From: JACVRW01 sp963812915
GTDB taxonomy: Bacteria > Actinomycetota > Thermoleophilia > Solirubrobacterales > Thermoleophilaceae
Length of the DNA stretch: 64,000 bases
Direction of reading: 5' to 3'
Assembly: GCA_963812915.1 (NCBI GenBank)
Contig: CAWEXB010000010.1
Span: forward strand, 124,001 to 188,000
Part shown: positions 24,684 through 32,098 of the stretch, in pieces
Numbering within the stretch: position 1 is the stretch's first letter
Layout: the number at the start of each line of letters is the position of its first letter
Translations under genes and position numbers: made by a program
Notes under the pieces: model-generated
Told to the model about the DNA's origin: nothing
Database searches by the model: none
Seen by the model: the letters and a program-made list of their open reading frames with translations, nothing else

Positions 24684-25868
24684 ATGGCCAGCGGCGCGGA
24701 CCTGATCCGCAAGATCAAGGAGCAGATCGAGGAGGTGGACCCGAAGGAGGTCCACGATCTAGTCGAGAACGGCAACGGCGCCGTGATCGTCGACGTGCGC
24801 GAGCAGCACGAGTTCGACGAGTCGCACCTGCCCGGCGCCAAGCACGTGCCGCGCGGGCACCTCGAATCCCGCATCGAGGGCTCCGCGCCCGACAAGGCGC
24901 AGCGCGTGATCCTCTACTGCGCCTCGGGCAACCGCTCCGCGCTCGCCGCCCACACCATGCACGACCTGCTCGGCTACGAGGATGTCGCCTCCATGCGCGG
25001 CGGGATCACGTTGTGGAAGGACCGGGGCTACGAGGTCGACGTCCCGCGCGTGCTGACCGCGGAACAGCGGGAGCGCTACTCGCGCCACCTGCTGATCCCA
25101 GAGATCGGCCTCGAGGGGCAGATGAAGCTGCTCGACGCGCGGGTGCTGCTGCTCGGCGCCGGCGGCCTCGGCTCTCCCGCCGCGCTCTACCTGGCCGCTG
25201 CCGGGGTCGGCACGCTCGGCATCGTCGACAACGACGTCGTCGACCTCTCGAATCTGCAGCGCCAGGTCGCGCACTCGAACGACCGCATCGGGGTGCCCAA
25301 GGTCGACTCGGCCGAGATCGCGATCAACGAGATCAACCCGGAGGTGAAGGTCGAGAAGCACGGGGTGAGGCTCGACGCCTCGAACATCATGGAGATCATC
25401 GACGGCTACGACGTGATCGTCGACGGCCTCGACAACTTCCCCACCCGCTACCTGCTGAACGACGCCAGCGTCCGCAGGCAGATCCCGGTGGTCTCGGCGT
25501 CGATCCTTGGCTTCGAGGGCCAACTGTCGGTCTTCCACCCCTACGAGGGTCCCTGCTACCGCTGCCTCTATCCCACCCCGCCGCCGGCCGAGCTGGCGCC
25601 GTCGTGCGGCGCCGCCGGCGTGCTCGGCGTGCTGCCGGGCGTGATGGGTCTCCTCCAGTCGGTCGAGGTGATCAAGCTGATCACCGGCGCCGGCGAGCCA
25701 CTCGCCGGCCGGCTGCTGCTCTACGACGCGCTCGGCACCACCTTCACCGAGCTCAAGGTCCGCCGCGACCCCGACTGCCCGATCTGCTCGCGCGACCCGT
25801 CGGAGATCTCCGACGAGGAGATGGGGGTCTTCCCGGATTACGAGGCCTTCTGCGCCGGCGCGGGCTGA
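24684..25868 (+). CDS. moeB: Rhodanese-E1 fusion: sulfur-carrier adenylyltransferase/sulfurtransferase (MoeB/MoeZ-like)
   Basis: A 394-residue protein. An N-terminal rhodanese domain (about residues 17-117) has the active loop CASGNRS with Cys79. An E1-like ThiF/MoeB domain follows, with the nucleotide site LLLGAGGLGSPAALY (about 156-170), DNDVVDLSNLQRQ, CYRC and CPIC zinc pairs and a catalytic-Cys candidate in PSCGAAGVLG. It should adenylate and thiolate the C-terminus of a ubiquitin-like sulfur carrier, here probably the adjacent CysO-like protein. In M. tuberculosis MoeZ the rhodanese domain is C-terminal, so the order is reversed. The GAGGGAG before ATG 24684 is a Shine-Dalgarno candidate. 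Confidence 0.9.
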   Translation: MASGADLIRKIKEQIEEVDPKEVHDLVENGNGAVIVDVREQHEFDESHLPGAKHVPRGHLESRIEGSAPDKAQRVILYCASGNRSALAAHTMHDLLGYEDVASMRGGITLWKDRGYEVDVPRVLTAEQRERYSRHLLIPEIGLEGQMKLLDARVLLLGAGGLGSPAALYLAAAGVGTLGIVDNDVVDLSNLQRQVAHSNDRIGVPKVDSAEIAINEINPEVKVEKHGVRLDASNIMEIIDGYDVIVDGLDNFPTRYLLNDASVRRQIPVVSASILGFEGQLSVFHPYEGPCYRCLYPTPPPAELAPSCGAAGVLGVLPGVMGLLQSVEVIKLITGAGEPLAGRLLLYDALGTTFTELKVRRDPDCPICSRDPSEISDEEMGVFPDYEAFCAGAG

Positions 25869-25998
25869 CCGCCCTGCAAACCGTCGGATGCCGGCGTCAT
25901 CGGGTCTCGGCTTGCCCAGCAAGCCTTCGCCCCTCTTCCTTGGCCTCCTCGGTTTTCGGGCGCTCAGCTCCGCGCCTGGACGCTAATCTCTCCGGCCC

Positions 25999-26274
25999 GT
26001 GAGCGTCGTCAAGATTCCACCGGTCCTGCGGAGCTCCGTGGGCGGGCTCAAGGAGGTCGAGGCGGCGGGCGGAGACGTCGGCGAGGTGCTGCGCTCGGTG
26101 GCGGCGCAGCATCCGGCCACCGAGTCGCAGCTGTTCGCCGAGGACGGTGGCCTGAACCGCTACGTCAACGTGTACCTGAACGACGAGGACGTGCGGGTGC
26201 TGGAGGGTCTCGAGACGAGCGTGTCGGCCGGCGACACGGTCGTGATCCTGCCGGCGATGGCCGGCGGGGCGTGA
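25999..26274 (+). CDS. cysO: CysO/MoaD-like ubiquitin-fold sulfur carrier ending in Gly-Gly-Ala
   Basis: A 91-residue beta-grasp protein. The family pattern is clear: SVVKIPPVLRSSVGG, GDVGEVLRSVAAQHP, GLNRYVNVYLNDEDVRVLEGL and TVVILPAMAGGA. Carriers normally end in Gly-Gly, whose carboxylate is adenylated and thiolated. Here an extra Ala follows, so the tail probably needs trimming. TAATCT lies 9 nt before the GTG, with no Shine-Dalgarno. The gene overlaps the cupin gene (GTGA). It should carry thiocarboxylate sulfur to the CysM-type synthase. Confidence 0.85.
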   Translation: MSVVKIPPVLRSSVGGLKEVEAAGGDVGEVLRSVAAQHPATESQLFAEDGGLNRYVNVYLNDEDVRVLEGLETSVSAGDTVVILPAMAGGA

Positions 26275-26633
26275 AGGTCACGAGCCTTCACAGCGTCGAG
26301 CCGTTCAGGACGCTGGACGGGTCACAGATCCGCGAGGTGGCCGGGCCGGCCAGCGGCAACGCCGTCAACCAGAGCCTCGCCGAGGCGACCGTCCCGGCGG
26401 GCGGCGCCACCGAGGAGCACTACCACCGCGTCACCGAGGAGATCTACTTCTTCACGCAGGGGCGCGGATTCATGCGGCTCGGGGAGGCCGAACGCCACGT
26501 AGAGCCGGGCGACACCGTGGTGATCGCGCCCGGCCTGCGCCACAAGCTGTGGGCGACCGGCGACGAGCCGCTGCGACTACTCTGCTGCTGCTCGCCGGCG
26601 TACTCGCACGAGGACACCGTCATCACGGAGTAG
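26271..26633 (+). CDS. Cupin-domain protein
   Basis: A 120-residue single-domain cupin. Motif 1 is EEHYHRVTEEIYFFTQGRG with His/His/Glu metal ligands, and motif 2 is PGDTVVIAPGLRHKLWA. The C-terminal RLLCCCSPAYSHEDT contains a Cys-Cys-Cys run. The GTG overlaps the stop of the CysO-like gene, so it is translationally coupled to the sulfur carrier. A thiol or cysteine dioxygenase-like role would fit the context but is not shown; small cupins have many functions. Confidence 0.85.
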   Translation: MKVTSLHSVEPFRTLDGSQIREVAGPASGNAVNQSLAEATVPAGGATEEHYHRVTEEIYFFTQGRGFMRLGEAERHVEPGDTVVIAPGLRHKLWATGDEPLRLLCCCSPAYSHEDTVITE

Positions 26634-26690
26634 CCGGGCGGCTCCCTGGCCCCGGCGGTCTCCTCGGCGTAGCCTCCCCGCAGCGGACAT

Positions 26691-27590
26691 ATGACCCGGG
26701 TCGTGTCCATCACCAAGCGGACGCTGACGTCCTTCTACGACGATCAGATGACCCACCACGCCGCGGCGCTGACCTACTACGGGCTCATGTCGCTTTTCCC
26801 GGCCGCGTTGCTCGGGCTGTCGCTTCTCGGCCTGCTCGGCCAGTACCCCGACACCTACAACGCGATCATCGACTACCTCGAGGGCGTGGCGCCGCAGTCC
26901 GTGATCGAGCCGCTGGACCGCTCGTTGCGCCGTGCGCTTCAGAGCAAGGAGACCGCGGCAACGGCGCTCGCAGTCAGCCTCGTGGTCGCCCTGTACGGGA
27001 CGACCGGCGCGCTTGAGGCGGCTCGTCGCGCGATGAACGTCGTCTTCGAGGTCGAGGGCGGGCGGGGGTTCATCCGCCGCAAGGCCGTCGACATCTTCTC
27101 CACCGTCGTGCTCATGGCCATGGTGCTCGCGAGCCTCGTGCTGGTCTTCGTGGGTGGCGACTTCGCCGACGACCTCTTCGGCTTCATCGGGCTCGGCCCG
27201 ACCGCGGCGACGATCTGGAGCATCGCGCGTTGGCCGGGCGCGCTCTTGGTCGCGATGCTCGCCTTCGCCTACACGTACTACGTGACGCCCGACATCAAGC
27301 AGCGTTCGTTTCGCTGGCTCACGCCCGGGGCTGTGGTCGGCGTGCTGATCTGGCTGCTCGCCTCGATCGGGCTCGCGACCTACGTATCGCGGATCGCCGA
27401 CGTCGGCGCGATCTACGGCACGTTCACGGCGGCGATCATCCTCGTGGGCTGGATCTGGCTCACCAACGTGGCGCTGCTGTTCGGCGCCGAGCTGAACGCC
27501 GAGATCGAGCGGGAGAAGGAGTTGAGCGAGGGCGTGCCGATGGCCGAGACGCTCAACCGTCCCGAGATCGGCGCGAAGGACCCGGCGTGA
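26691..27590 (+). CDS. YihY/BrkB-family membrane protein
   Basis: A 299-residue integral membrane protein of the YihY/virulence factor BrkB family (formerly called RNase BN). The opening FYDDQMTHHAAALTYYGLMSLFPAAL and the later FTAAIILVGWIWLTNVALLFGAELNAEIER are diagnostic. Six hydrophobic helices can be read, and the C-terminus is charged and cytoplasmic. The biochemical function of the family is unsettled. It sits between the sulfur carrier and cysM, which gives no clear functional clue. Confidence 0.88.
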   Translation: MTRVVSITKRTLTSFYDDQMTHHAAALTYYGLMSLFPAALLGLSLLGLLGQYPDTYNAIIDYLEGVAPQSVIEPLDRSLRRALQSKETAATALAVSLVVALYGTTGALEAARRAMNVVFEVEGGRGFIRRKAVDIFSTVVLMAMVLASLVLVFVGGDFADDLFGFIGLGPTAATIWSIARWPGALLVAMLAFAYTYYVTPDIKQRSFRWLTPGAVVGVLIWLLASIGLATYVSRIADVGAIYGTFTAAIILVGWIWLTNVALLFGAELNAEIEREKELSEGVPMAETLNRPEIGAKDPA

Positions 27591-27606
27591 CGCCCGGCCC
27601 GCCGGA

Positions 27607-27622
27607 CTACACTTTCTGAAGT
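27607..27622 (+). promoter_or_regulatory. cysM leaderless promoter motif
   Basis: CTACACTTTCTGAAGT, 15/16 identical to 24630-24645. TACACT (27608-27613) is followed by 7 nt and the GTG start at 27621, so the transcript would begin at or next to the start codon. Confidence 0.5.
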
Positions 27623-28598
27623 GCTCGAGCCGCGGCTCGACAACCGACCCTGCGGGGGCAAGTACGGCGACATCGTCCAGGCGATCGGCAACACGCCGCT
27701 GGTCGAACTTAAGCGCCTGAGCCCGAAGCCCGACGTACGCATTTACATCAAGCTGGAGAGCACCAACCCGACCGGCTCGGTGAAGGACCGCGTGGCGCGC
27801 TCGATGATCGAGCGCGCCGAGGAGGACGGGCTGATCTCACCCGGTCAGACGATCCTCGAGCCCACCTCCGGAAACACCGGGATCTCGCTCGCGATGATCT
27901 GCAGCCGCAAGGGCTACCCGCTGAAGGTCGTCATGCCGGACAACGTCACGCACGAGCGCACCCAGCTGCTGATGATGTACGGCGCGGAGATCGTCAACTC
28001 GCCGGGCGAGCAGGGCTCGAACGGCGCGGTGGCGATGGCACTCGAGATGGCGGAGGCGGACTCCTCGTACTACATGCCCTATCAGTACGGCAACCAGGCG
28101 AACCCGGAGGCTCACTACAACGGCACGGCCGTCGAGATCCTCGAGGAGCTCGACGAGGTGACCGCCTTCGTCGCCGGGCTCGGCACCGGTGGGACGCTGA
28201 TGGGAAACGCTCGGCGCCTCAAGGAGGAGGACCCCGACACGATGATCGTCGCGGCCGAGCCGCTACAGGGGGAGCTCGTGCAGGGGCTTCGCTCGCTCGA
28301 GGACGGTTACATCCCGCCGATCGTCGACCTCTCCCTGCTCGACCGCAAGATCTTCGTCTCGAACCGCGATGCGGTCATCGGCACCAAGCGGCTGCTCGGG
28401 GAGGAGGGGTTGTTCGTAGGGGTCTCCACTGGCGCGATCGCGACAATCTGCATGCGCGTCGCGGCCGAGCTCGACGAGGGCAACATCGTCTTCGTCGCCC
28501 CCGACGACGGCTGGAAGTACCTCAGCTCGGGCGTCTACACGAAGTCGGTCGAGCGGCTCGAGGCCGAGGGTGTCCTGGAGCGCGCCTCGTTCTGGTAG
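27621..28598 (+). CDS. cysM: Cysteine synthase, CysM/CysK family
   Basis: A 325-residue fold-type II PLP enzyme. The PLP lysine is in TNPTGSVKDRVARSM, the substrate loop is TSGNTGISLAM, and the phosphate cup is GLGTGGTLMGNARR. It ends in YTKSVERLEAEGVLE. In M. tuberculosis CysM uses O-phosphoserine and CysO thiocarboxylate; the nearby carrier and JAMM genes suggest the same here. Use of O-acetylserine with free sulfide cannot be excluded by reading alone. GTG start, leaderless pattern. Confidence 0.92.
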   Translation: MLEPRLDNRPCGGKYGDIVQAIGNTPLVELKRLSPKPDVRIYIKLESTNPTGSVKDRVARSMIERAEEDGLISPGQTILEPTSGNTGISLAMICSRKGYPLKVVMPDNVTHERTQLLMMYGAEIVNSPGEQGSNGAVAMALEMAEADSSYYMPYQYGNQANPEAHYNGTAVEILEELDEVTAFVAGLGTGGTLMGNARRLKEEDPDTMIVAAEPLQGELVQGLRSLEDGYIPPIVDLSLLDRKIFVSNRDAVIGTKRLLGEEGLFVGVSTGAIATICMRVAAELDEGNIVFVAPDDGWKYLSSGVYTKSVERLEAEGVLERASFW

Positions 28599-28601
28599 CC
28601 G

Positions 28602-28820
28602 CTAGGGCTTCGCGGCCGGCTTCTTCTCCGGCTCGTCCTCGGGCTCGTACTCCGGGTAGGGATCGGGCTCGGTGGCTCCCTGGAGCGAGTCCCGCAGCTC
28701 GCGCATTCCCCGACCGACCGAGCGGGCCGCCTCCGGCAGCTTCTTCGGACCGAGCACGATAAGCGCGATCACGAGGATCACGAGCAGCTCGAGCGGTCCG
28801 GGAGCGGACAGGAAACCCAT
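28602..28820 (-). CDS. tatA: Twin-arginine translocase subunit TatA/TatB family
   Basis: A 72-residue membrane protein. One N-terminal helix (PLELLVILVIALIVLGPKKLPE) contains the FGP-like hinge region LGPKKLP, followed by the amphipathic helix ARSVGRGMRELRDSLQG and an acidic tail. The layout is that of TatA, the pore-forming subunit of the Tat exporter. TAGCCT lies 8 nt before the ATG. It follows two ferritin-like genes whose products carry Tat-like signals, so it may be co-expressed with its clients. Confidence 0.88.
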   Translation of the reverse strand: MGFLSAPGPLELLVILVIALIVLGPKKLPEAARSVGRGMRELRDSLQGATEPDPYPEYEPEDEPEKKPAAKP

Positions 28821-28831
28821 GGAGCATCAGG

Positions 28832-29335
28832 CTACACCCCGAGGAGCGCTTCTCCCAGGCTCGCACGCAGCGCGACCTCGTGCTGCGCCTCGCTGGCCAT
28901 GATCGCGCCGAGCGGCCGGAGCAGGCGCGCGTCGCGCAGGCTGGCAAGCGCGGCCACATAGTCGCGCACGGCGCGGGCCTCGAGGCCGAGGGCGTAGCGA
29001 GCGAAGGCTTCGCGCGAGCGCAGCGAGCGCGCCAGTCCCGGATCGGGTGTCAGAGCGCGCGGCGCGCGCGGCCCCCGGGCGGCCAGCGCCAGCTCGATGC
29101 CGCGGACGTGCTCCCGCTCCTGGTCGCGCAGCGTGAGGCCGAGGTCCTCCTCGAGCGCCCGGCGTCGGACGCCCGCTTCGTAGGCGGACACGAGCCGGTG
29201 CTCCAGGACCAGCAGCCGCTCGAGGGTGTCCACGTCCGAGCGCGAGGCGGCGGTGGCGACGGCCGCGAGCGCGAGCGGCGCCGCACCCGCGGCGAGCACG
29301 AGGCGCCGGCGAGTCGGCGGCGCGCCCGCGCTCAC
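28832..29335 (-). CDS. Ferritin-like domain protein with Tat-type signal
   Basis: A 167-residue protein. The N-terminus TRRRLVLAAGAAPLALAAVA resembles a twin-arginine signal peptide. The mature part has repeated E...H helical patterns (LERLLVLEHRLVSAYEAG, LRDQEREHVRGIELAL, EARAVRDYVAAL, IMASEAQHEVALRASLG) like the ferritin-like four-helix fold (DUF4439 group). The EH pairs could bind a di-metal centre. The GTG overlaps the stop of the preceding paralogue (GTGA), and tatA follows downstream. Function unknown. Confidence 0.7.
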   Translation of the reverse strand: MSAGAPPTRRRLVLAAGAAPLALAAVATAASRSDVDTLERLLVLEHRLVSAYEAGVRRRALEEDLGLTLRDQEREHVRGIELALAARGPRAPRALTPDPGLARSLRSREAFARYALGLEARAVRDYVAALASLRDARLLRPLGAIMASEAQHEVALRASLGEALLGV

Positions 29336-29877
29336 TGCGTGCCCGTGACGAACGCGTGCTGGGCCGCGGGCTCGTCGCGCAGGACGTTGATCGCCGCCAG
29401 GTGCGCGCCCTCGTCCGCGCCGATCTCGGCGGCCGCGCGTCGCTGCTCGGCGTCCGGGAGCTTCGGGAGCGCCTGCAGGTACGAGCGCACCAGCCGCTCC
29501 TCGAGGTCCCTCGCGAAGCGCAGCGCGTCGTCGCCGTCGAGGAGGAGCGGAAACGAGCGGGCGTACTCGGCGCCGGTGCGGGGCCGGGCCGTCGTGCCGC
29601 CGAGCCCGCGGATCAGCTCCTCCAGGCGACGCACGTGCTCCCTCTCCTGGTCAGCGATCTCGCGGACGTAGCGAAGCGCCTCCCGCTCCAGGAGCTCGGC
29701 GCCGGCCTCGTACGCCGCGACCGCCGCGTGCTCGAGCGCGAGAATCGAGTTCAAGAGGCCCGCGCCAGAGCCCGGTTCGGCGCCCGTCGACGGCGGCGGG
29801 TCGCTGGAGCCACAGGACGTGAGCACGACTGCGGCCGCCCCGAGCGCGCCGCGCCTGGTCAGGGAGCCGAGCGGCAT
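29332..29877 (-). CDS. Ferritin-like lipoprotein with Tat-type signal
   Basis: A 181-residue paralogue of the next gene. LTRRGALGAAAVVLTSC combines twin arginines and a lipobox, so a Tat-exported lipoprotein is likely. The mature region repeats the E...H pattern: ALEHAAVAAYEAGAELLE, DQEREHVRRLEELI, DLEERLVRSYLQAL, IGADEGAHLAAINVL. ATG 29877 is chosen because TAGTGT precedes it by 7 nt; an in-frame GTG at 29886 is less likely. With its paralogue and tatA it forms a small minus-strand operon. Confidence 0.7.
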   Translation of the reverse strand: MPLGSLTRRGALGAAAVVLTSCGSSDPPPSTGAEPGSGAGLLNSILALEHAAVAAYEAGAELLEREALRYVREIADQEREHVRRLEELIRGLGGTTARPRTGAEYARSFPLLLDGDDALRFARDLEERLVRSYLQALPKLPDAEQRRAAAEIGADEGAHLAAINVLRDEPAAQHAFVTGTQ

Positions 29878-29936
29878 CCGCGGCACACTAGAGGGCTGAG
29901 GTGGGCGTCGGGCATCGGGCCACTAGCCTTCGTCAC

Positions 29937-30329
29937 ATGAGAATCCCGCGGGCGCTCTGGGACGAGCTCGTCGCGCACGCGCGCGACGAGGCGCCCGACG
30001 AGTGCTGCGGCTACGTGCGCGCCAAGGACGGCACCGCGGAGCAGGTCGTTCGCGCGGTCAACGAGCGCCACTCGCCCTACGGCTACGAGCTCGACCACAA
30101 GAGCCTGTTCGCGGCAAACGAGCTCGACGACGAGGGCTTCGAGGTAGGCATCTACCACTCCCACCCCCGCAGCCCGGCCGAGCCCTCCCAGACCGACATC
30201 AACCTCGCCACCTACCCGCACTGGACCTACCTCATCGTGTCGCTCGAGAATGGCGACGCGCCGAGGGTGCGGGGCTGGCGAATCGCAAACGGCCATGTCG
30301 ACGAGCAACCGATCGTCGTCGGGGACTGA
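29937..30329 (+). CDS. mec: JAMM/MPN+ metallopeptidase, Mec-like
   Basis: A 130-residue zinc peptidase. The JAMM signature is complete: Glu22 in PDECCGY, then HSHPRSPAEPSQTD with His74, His76, Ser84 and Asp87. In M. tuberculosis Mec releases cysteine from the CysO-cysteine adduct; related JAMM enzymes trim residues after Gly-Gly of sulfur carriers. Both roles are attractive here because the CysO homologue ends in Gly-Gly-Ala. TAGCCT lies 7 nt before the ATG. It is 3.7 kb from cysO but within the same locus. Confidence 0.88.
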   Translation: MRIPRALWDELVAHARDEAPDECCGYVRAKDGTAEQVVRAVNERHSPYGYELDHKSLFAANELDDEGFEVGIYHSHPRSPAEPSQTDINLATYPHWTYLIVSLENGDAPRVRGWRIANGHVDEQPIVVGD

Positions 30330-30822
30330 GGGGCCGCCGCTCGCGTGCCCGTCATGTGGGCTTCGGCATGCCTCCTCGGCCGGCGCCTTTTGCAGCCGCT
30401 GCGGCATGCCGCTGACCTGGGCGGGCGCCGGGCCGCTCGACGAGCCCTTCAGCGAGGCGCACGGTCGGGCTCGGAAGATCAACCCGGTGTACACGCAGGG
30501 GGAGCTCGTGCGCGTCGCGGGCGGGCGGCACCAGGCGGAGGCGGAGCTGATTCAGGGGCTGCTTCTGGAGGAGGGAGTGCCGAGCATGCTGCGGCGCACG
30601 GCGGGCTTCGACGTGCCGGACTACCTCGCCGCCGGCCCGCGCGACGTCCTCGTGCCCGAAGCCGGGGCCGAGGCAGCGCGCGAGCTTCTGCTGCAGGCCG
30701 ATCTGGCGCCGCGTACGGCGGCCGGAGCGGGCCGCCCAAACCCGCTCGTTCTCGCGGTTACGATCGCGCTGGGCGGGGCGGCCGCCGCGCTTGTCGCGTG
30801 GCTGCTGCAGGGCGGACCCTGA
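30295..30822 (+). CDS. Zinc-ribbon membrane protein with DUF2007-like region
   Basis: A 175-residue protein of unknown function. Two CxxC knuckles (CPSCGLRH and CSRCGMPL) form an N-terminal zinc ribbon. A central region (GGRHQAEAELIQGLLLEEGVPS through PRDVLVPEAGAEAARELL) resembles the DUF2007 signal-transducing fold. A single C-terminal helix (VLAVTIALGGAAAALVAWLL) anchors it. ATG 30295 overlaps the JAMM gene by 35 bp, suggesting coupling; the start is uncertain within the first 15 codons. Confidence 0.7.
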   Translation: MSTSNRSSSGTEGPPLACPSCGLRHASSAGAFCSRCGMPLTWAGAGPLDEPFSEAHGRARKINPVYTQGELVRVAGGRHQAEAELIQGLLLEEGVPSMLRRTAGFDVPDYLAAGPRDVLVPEAGAEAARELLLQADLAPRTAAGAGRPNPLVLAVTIALGGAAAALVAWLLQGGP

Positions 30823-30841
30823 CGGTAGGCTTCGCCGCCCC

Positions 30842-32098
30842 ATGGATTTCGCACCGTCCGCGCGCGTAGCCGACCTCCTGGATCGCGTACGCGACTTCAT
30901 GGAGGAGCACGTCGACCCGGTCGAGCGGGACGCGATCGAGGCGCTCGACGGCGAGGTCGGCCCCGGGGTGGCGTATCCCGAGATCCTCGTCGAGCTGCGC
31001 GAGCGCGCGAAGGCGGAGGGGCTCTGGAACCTGTTCCTGCCGGACGAGCGCTACGGCCCCGGTCTCACCAACTGGGAGTACGGGATGCTGTGCGAGTTGA
31101 TGGGCCGCAGCGCGGTGGCGCCGATGGTCTTCAACTGCGCCGCGCCCGACACCGGCAACATGGAGATCATCGCCGAGCACGGCACCGAGCGTCAGCGGGA
31201 GCGCTGGCTCGCGCCGTTGCTCGAGGGCGAGATCCGCTCCTGCTTCTCGATGACCGAGCCGGACAGCGCGGGCTCCGACCCCACCCGGCTGGCCTCGCGG
31301 GCGGAGCTCGACGGCGACCAGTGGGTGATCAACGGGCACAAGTGGTTCACCTCCGGCTACAACGGCGCCTCGATCGCGATCGCGATGGTGGTCACCGACC
31401 CCGACGCACCCCCGCACAAGCGCGCCAGCATGATCCTGGTGCCGCTGGACACCCCAGGCTTCGTCGGCGTACGCCCCGTGCCGGTGATGGGCCACGATCG
31501 CGGGCCCGGCCACTGGGAAGTCCGCTACGAGGACTGCCGGGTGCCGGCCGACAACCTGCTGGGCGAGCGCGGCGCCGGCTTTGCGATCGCCCAGGACCGG
31601 CTCGGCCCGGGCCGCATCCACCACTGCATGCGGGCGATCGGCTCCGCCGAGCGTGCCTTCGAGTTGATGTGCCGCCGCGCCCACGACCGCGAGGCGTTCG
31701 GCGGCTCGCTCGCCGAGAAGCAGTTCGTGCAGGACTTCGTGGCGAAGTCGCGCCTCGAGATCGACGCCGCGCGGCTGATGGTGCTGCACGCGGCCTGGAA
31801 GATGGACACCGAGGGCAAGCGCGCGGCGCGCCAGCAGATCTCGATGATCAAGGTCGTCGCCGCGCAGATGCACCAGGAGGTGCTCGACCGCGCGATGCAG
31901 GTGCACGGCGCGCTCGGCATGTCCGACGACGTTCCGCTCGCCGCGATGTGGCGCCAGGGTCGCTGGCTGCGGATCGCCGACGGCCCGGACGAGGTCCACA
32001 AGATGGTGATCGCGCTGCGGGAGCTGAACCGCTTCAAGCCGAGGGAGCCCGGCCTTGCGCAAGCGGCCGGCTCGGCCGGCCGCGCAGCGGTCGGATAG
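30842..32098 (+). CDS. Acyl-CoA dehydrogenase
   Basis: A 418-residue FAD enzyme of beta-oxidation-type chemistry. CFSMTEPDSAGSDPT and VINGHKWFTSGYNGA are FAD/substrate-loop motifs; AHDREAFGGSLAEKQF and MQVHGALGMSDDVPLAAMWRQ match the C-terminal helical domain. The length is slightly above the typical 380-400, resembling the ACAD10/11-like long group. TAGGCT lies 10 nt before the ATG. The stop overlaps the GTG of a second acyl-CoA dehydrogenase (TAGTG). The acyl substrate is not predictable. Confidence 0.9.
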   Translation: MDFAPSARVADLLDRVRDFMEEHVDPVERDAIEALDGEVGPGVAYPEILVELRERAKAEGLWNLFLPDERYGPGLTNWEYGMLCELMGRSAVAPMVFNCAAPDTGNMEIIAEHGTERQRERWLAPLLEGEIRSCFSMTEPDSAGSDPTRLASRAELDGDQWVINGHKWFTSGYNGASIAIAMVVTDPDAPPHKRASMILVPLDTPGFVGVRPVPVMGHDRGPGHWEVRYEDCRVPADNLLGERGAGFAIAQDRLGPGRIHHCMRAIGSAERAFELMCRRAHDREAFGGSLAEKQFVQDFVAKSRLEIDAARLMVLHAAWKMDTEGKRAARQQISMIKVVAAQMHQEVLDRAMQVHGALGMSDDVPLAAMWRQGRWLRIADGPDEVHKMVIALRELNRFKPREPGLAQAAGSAGRAAVG

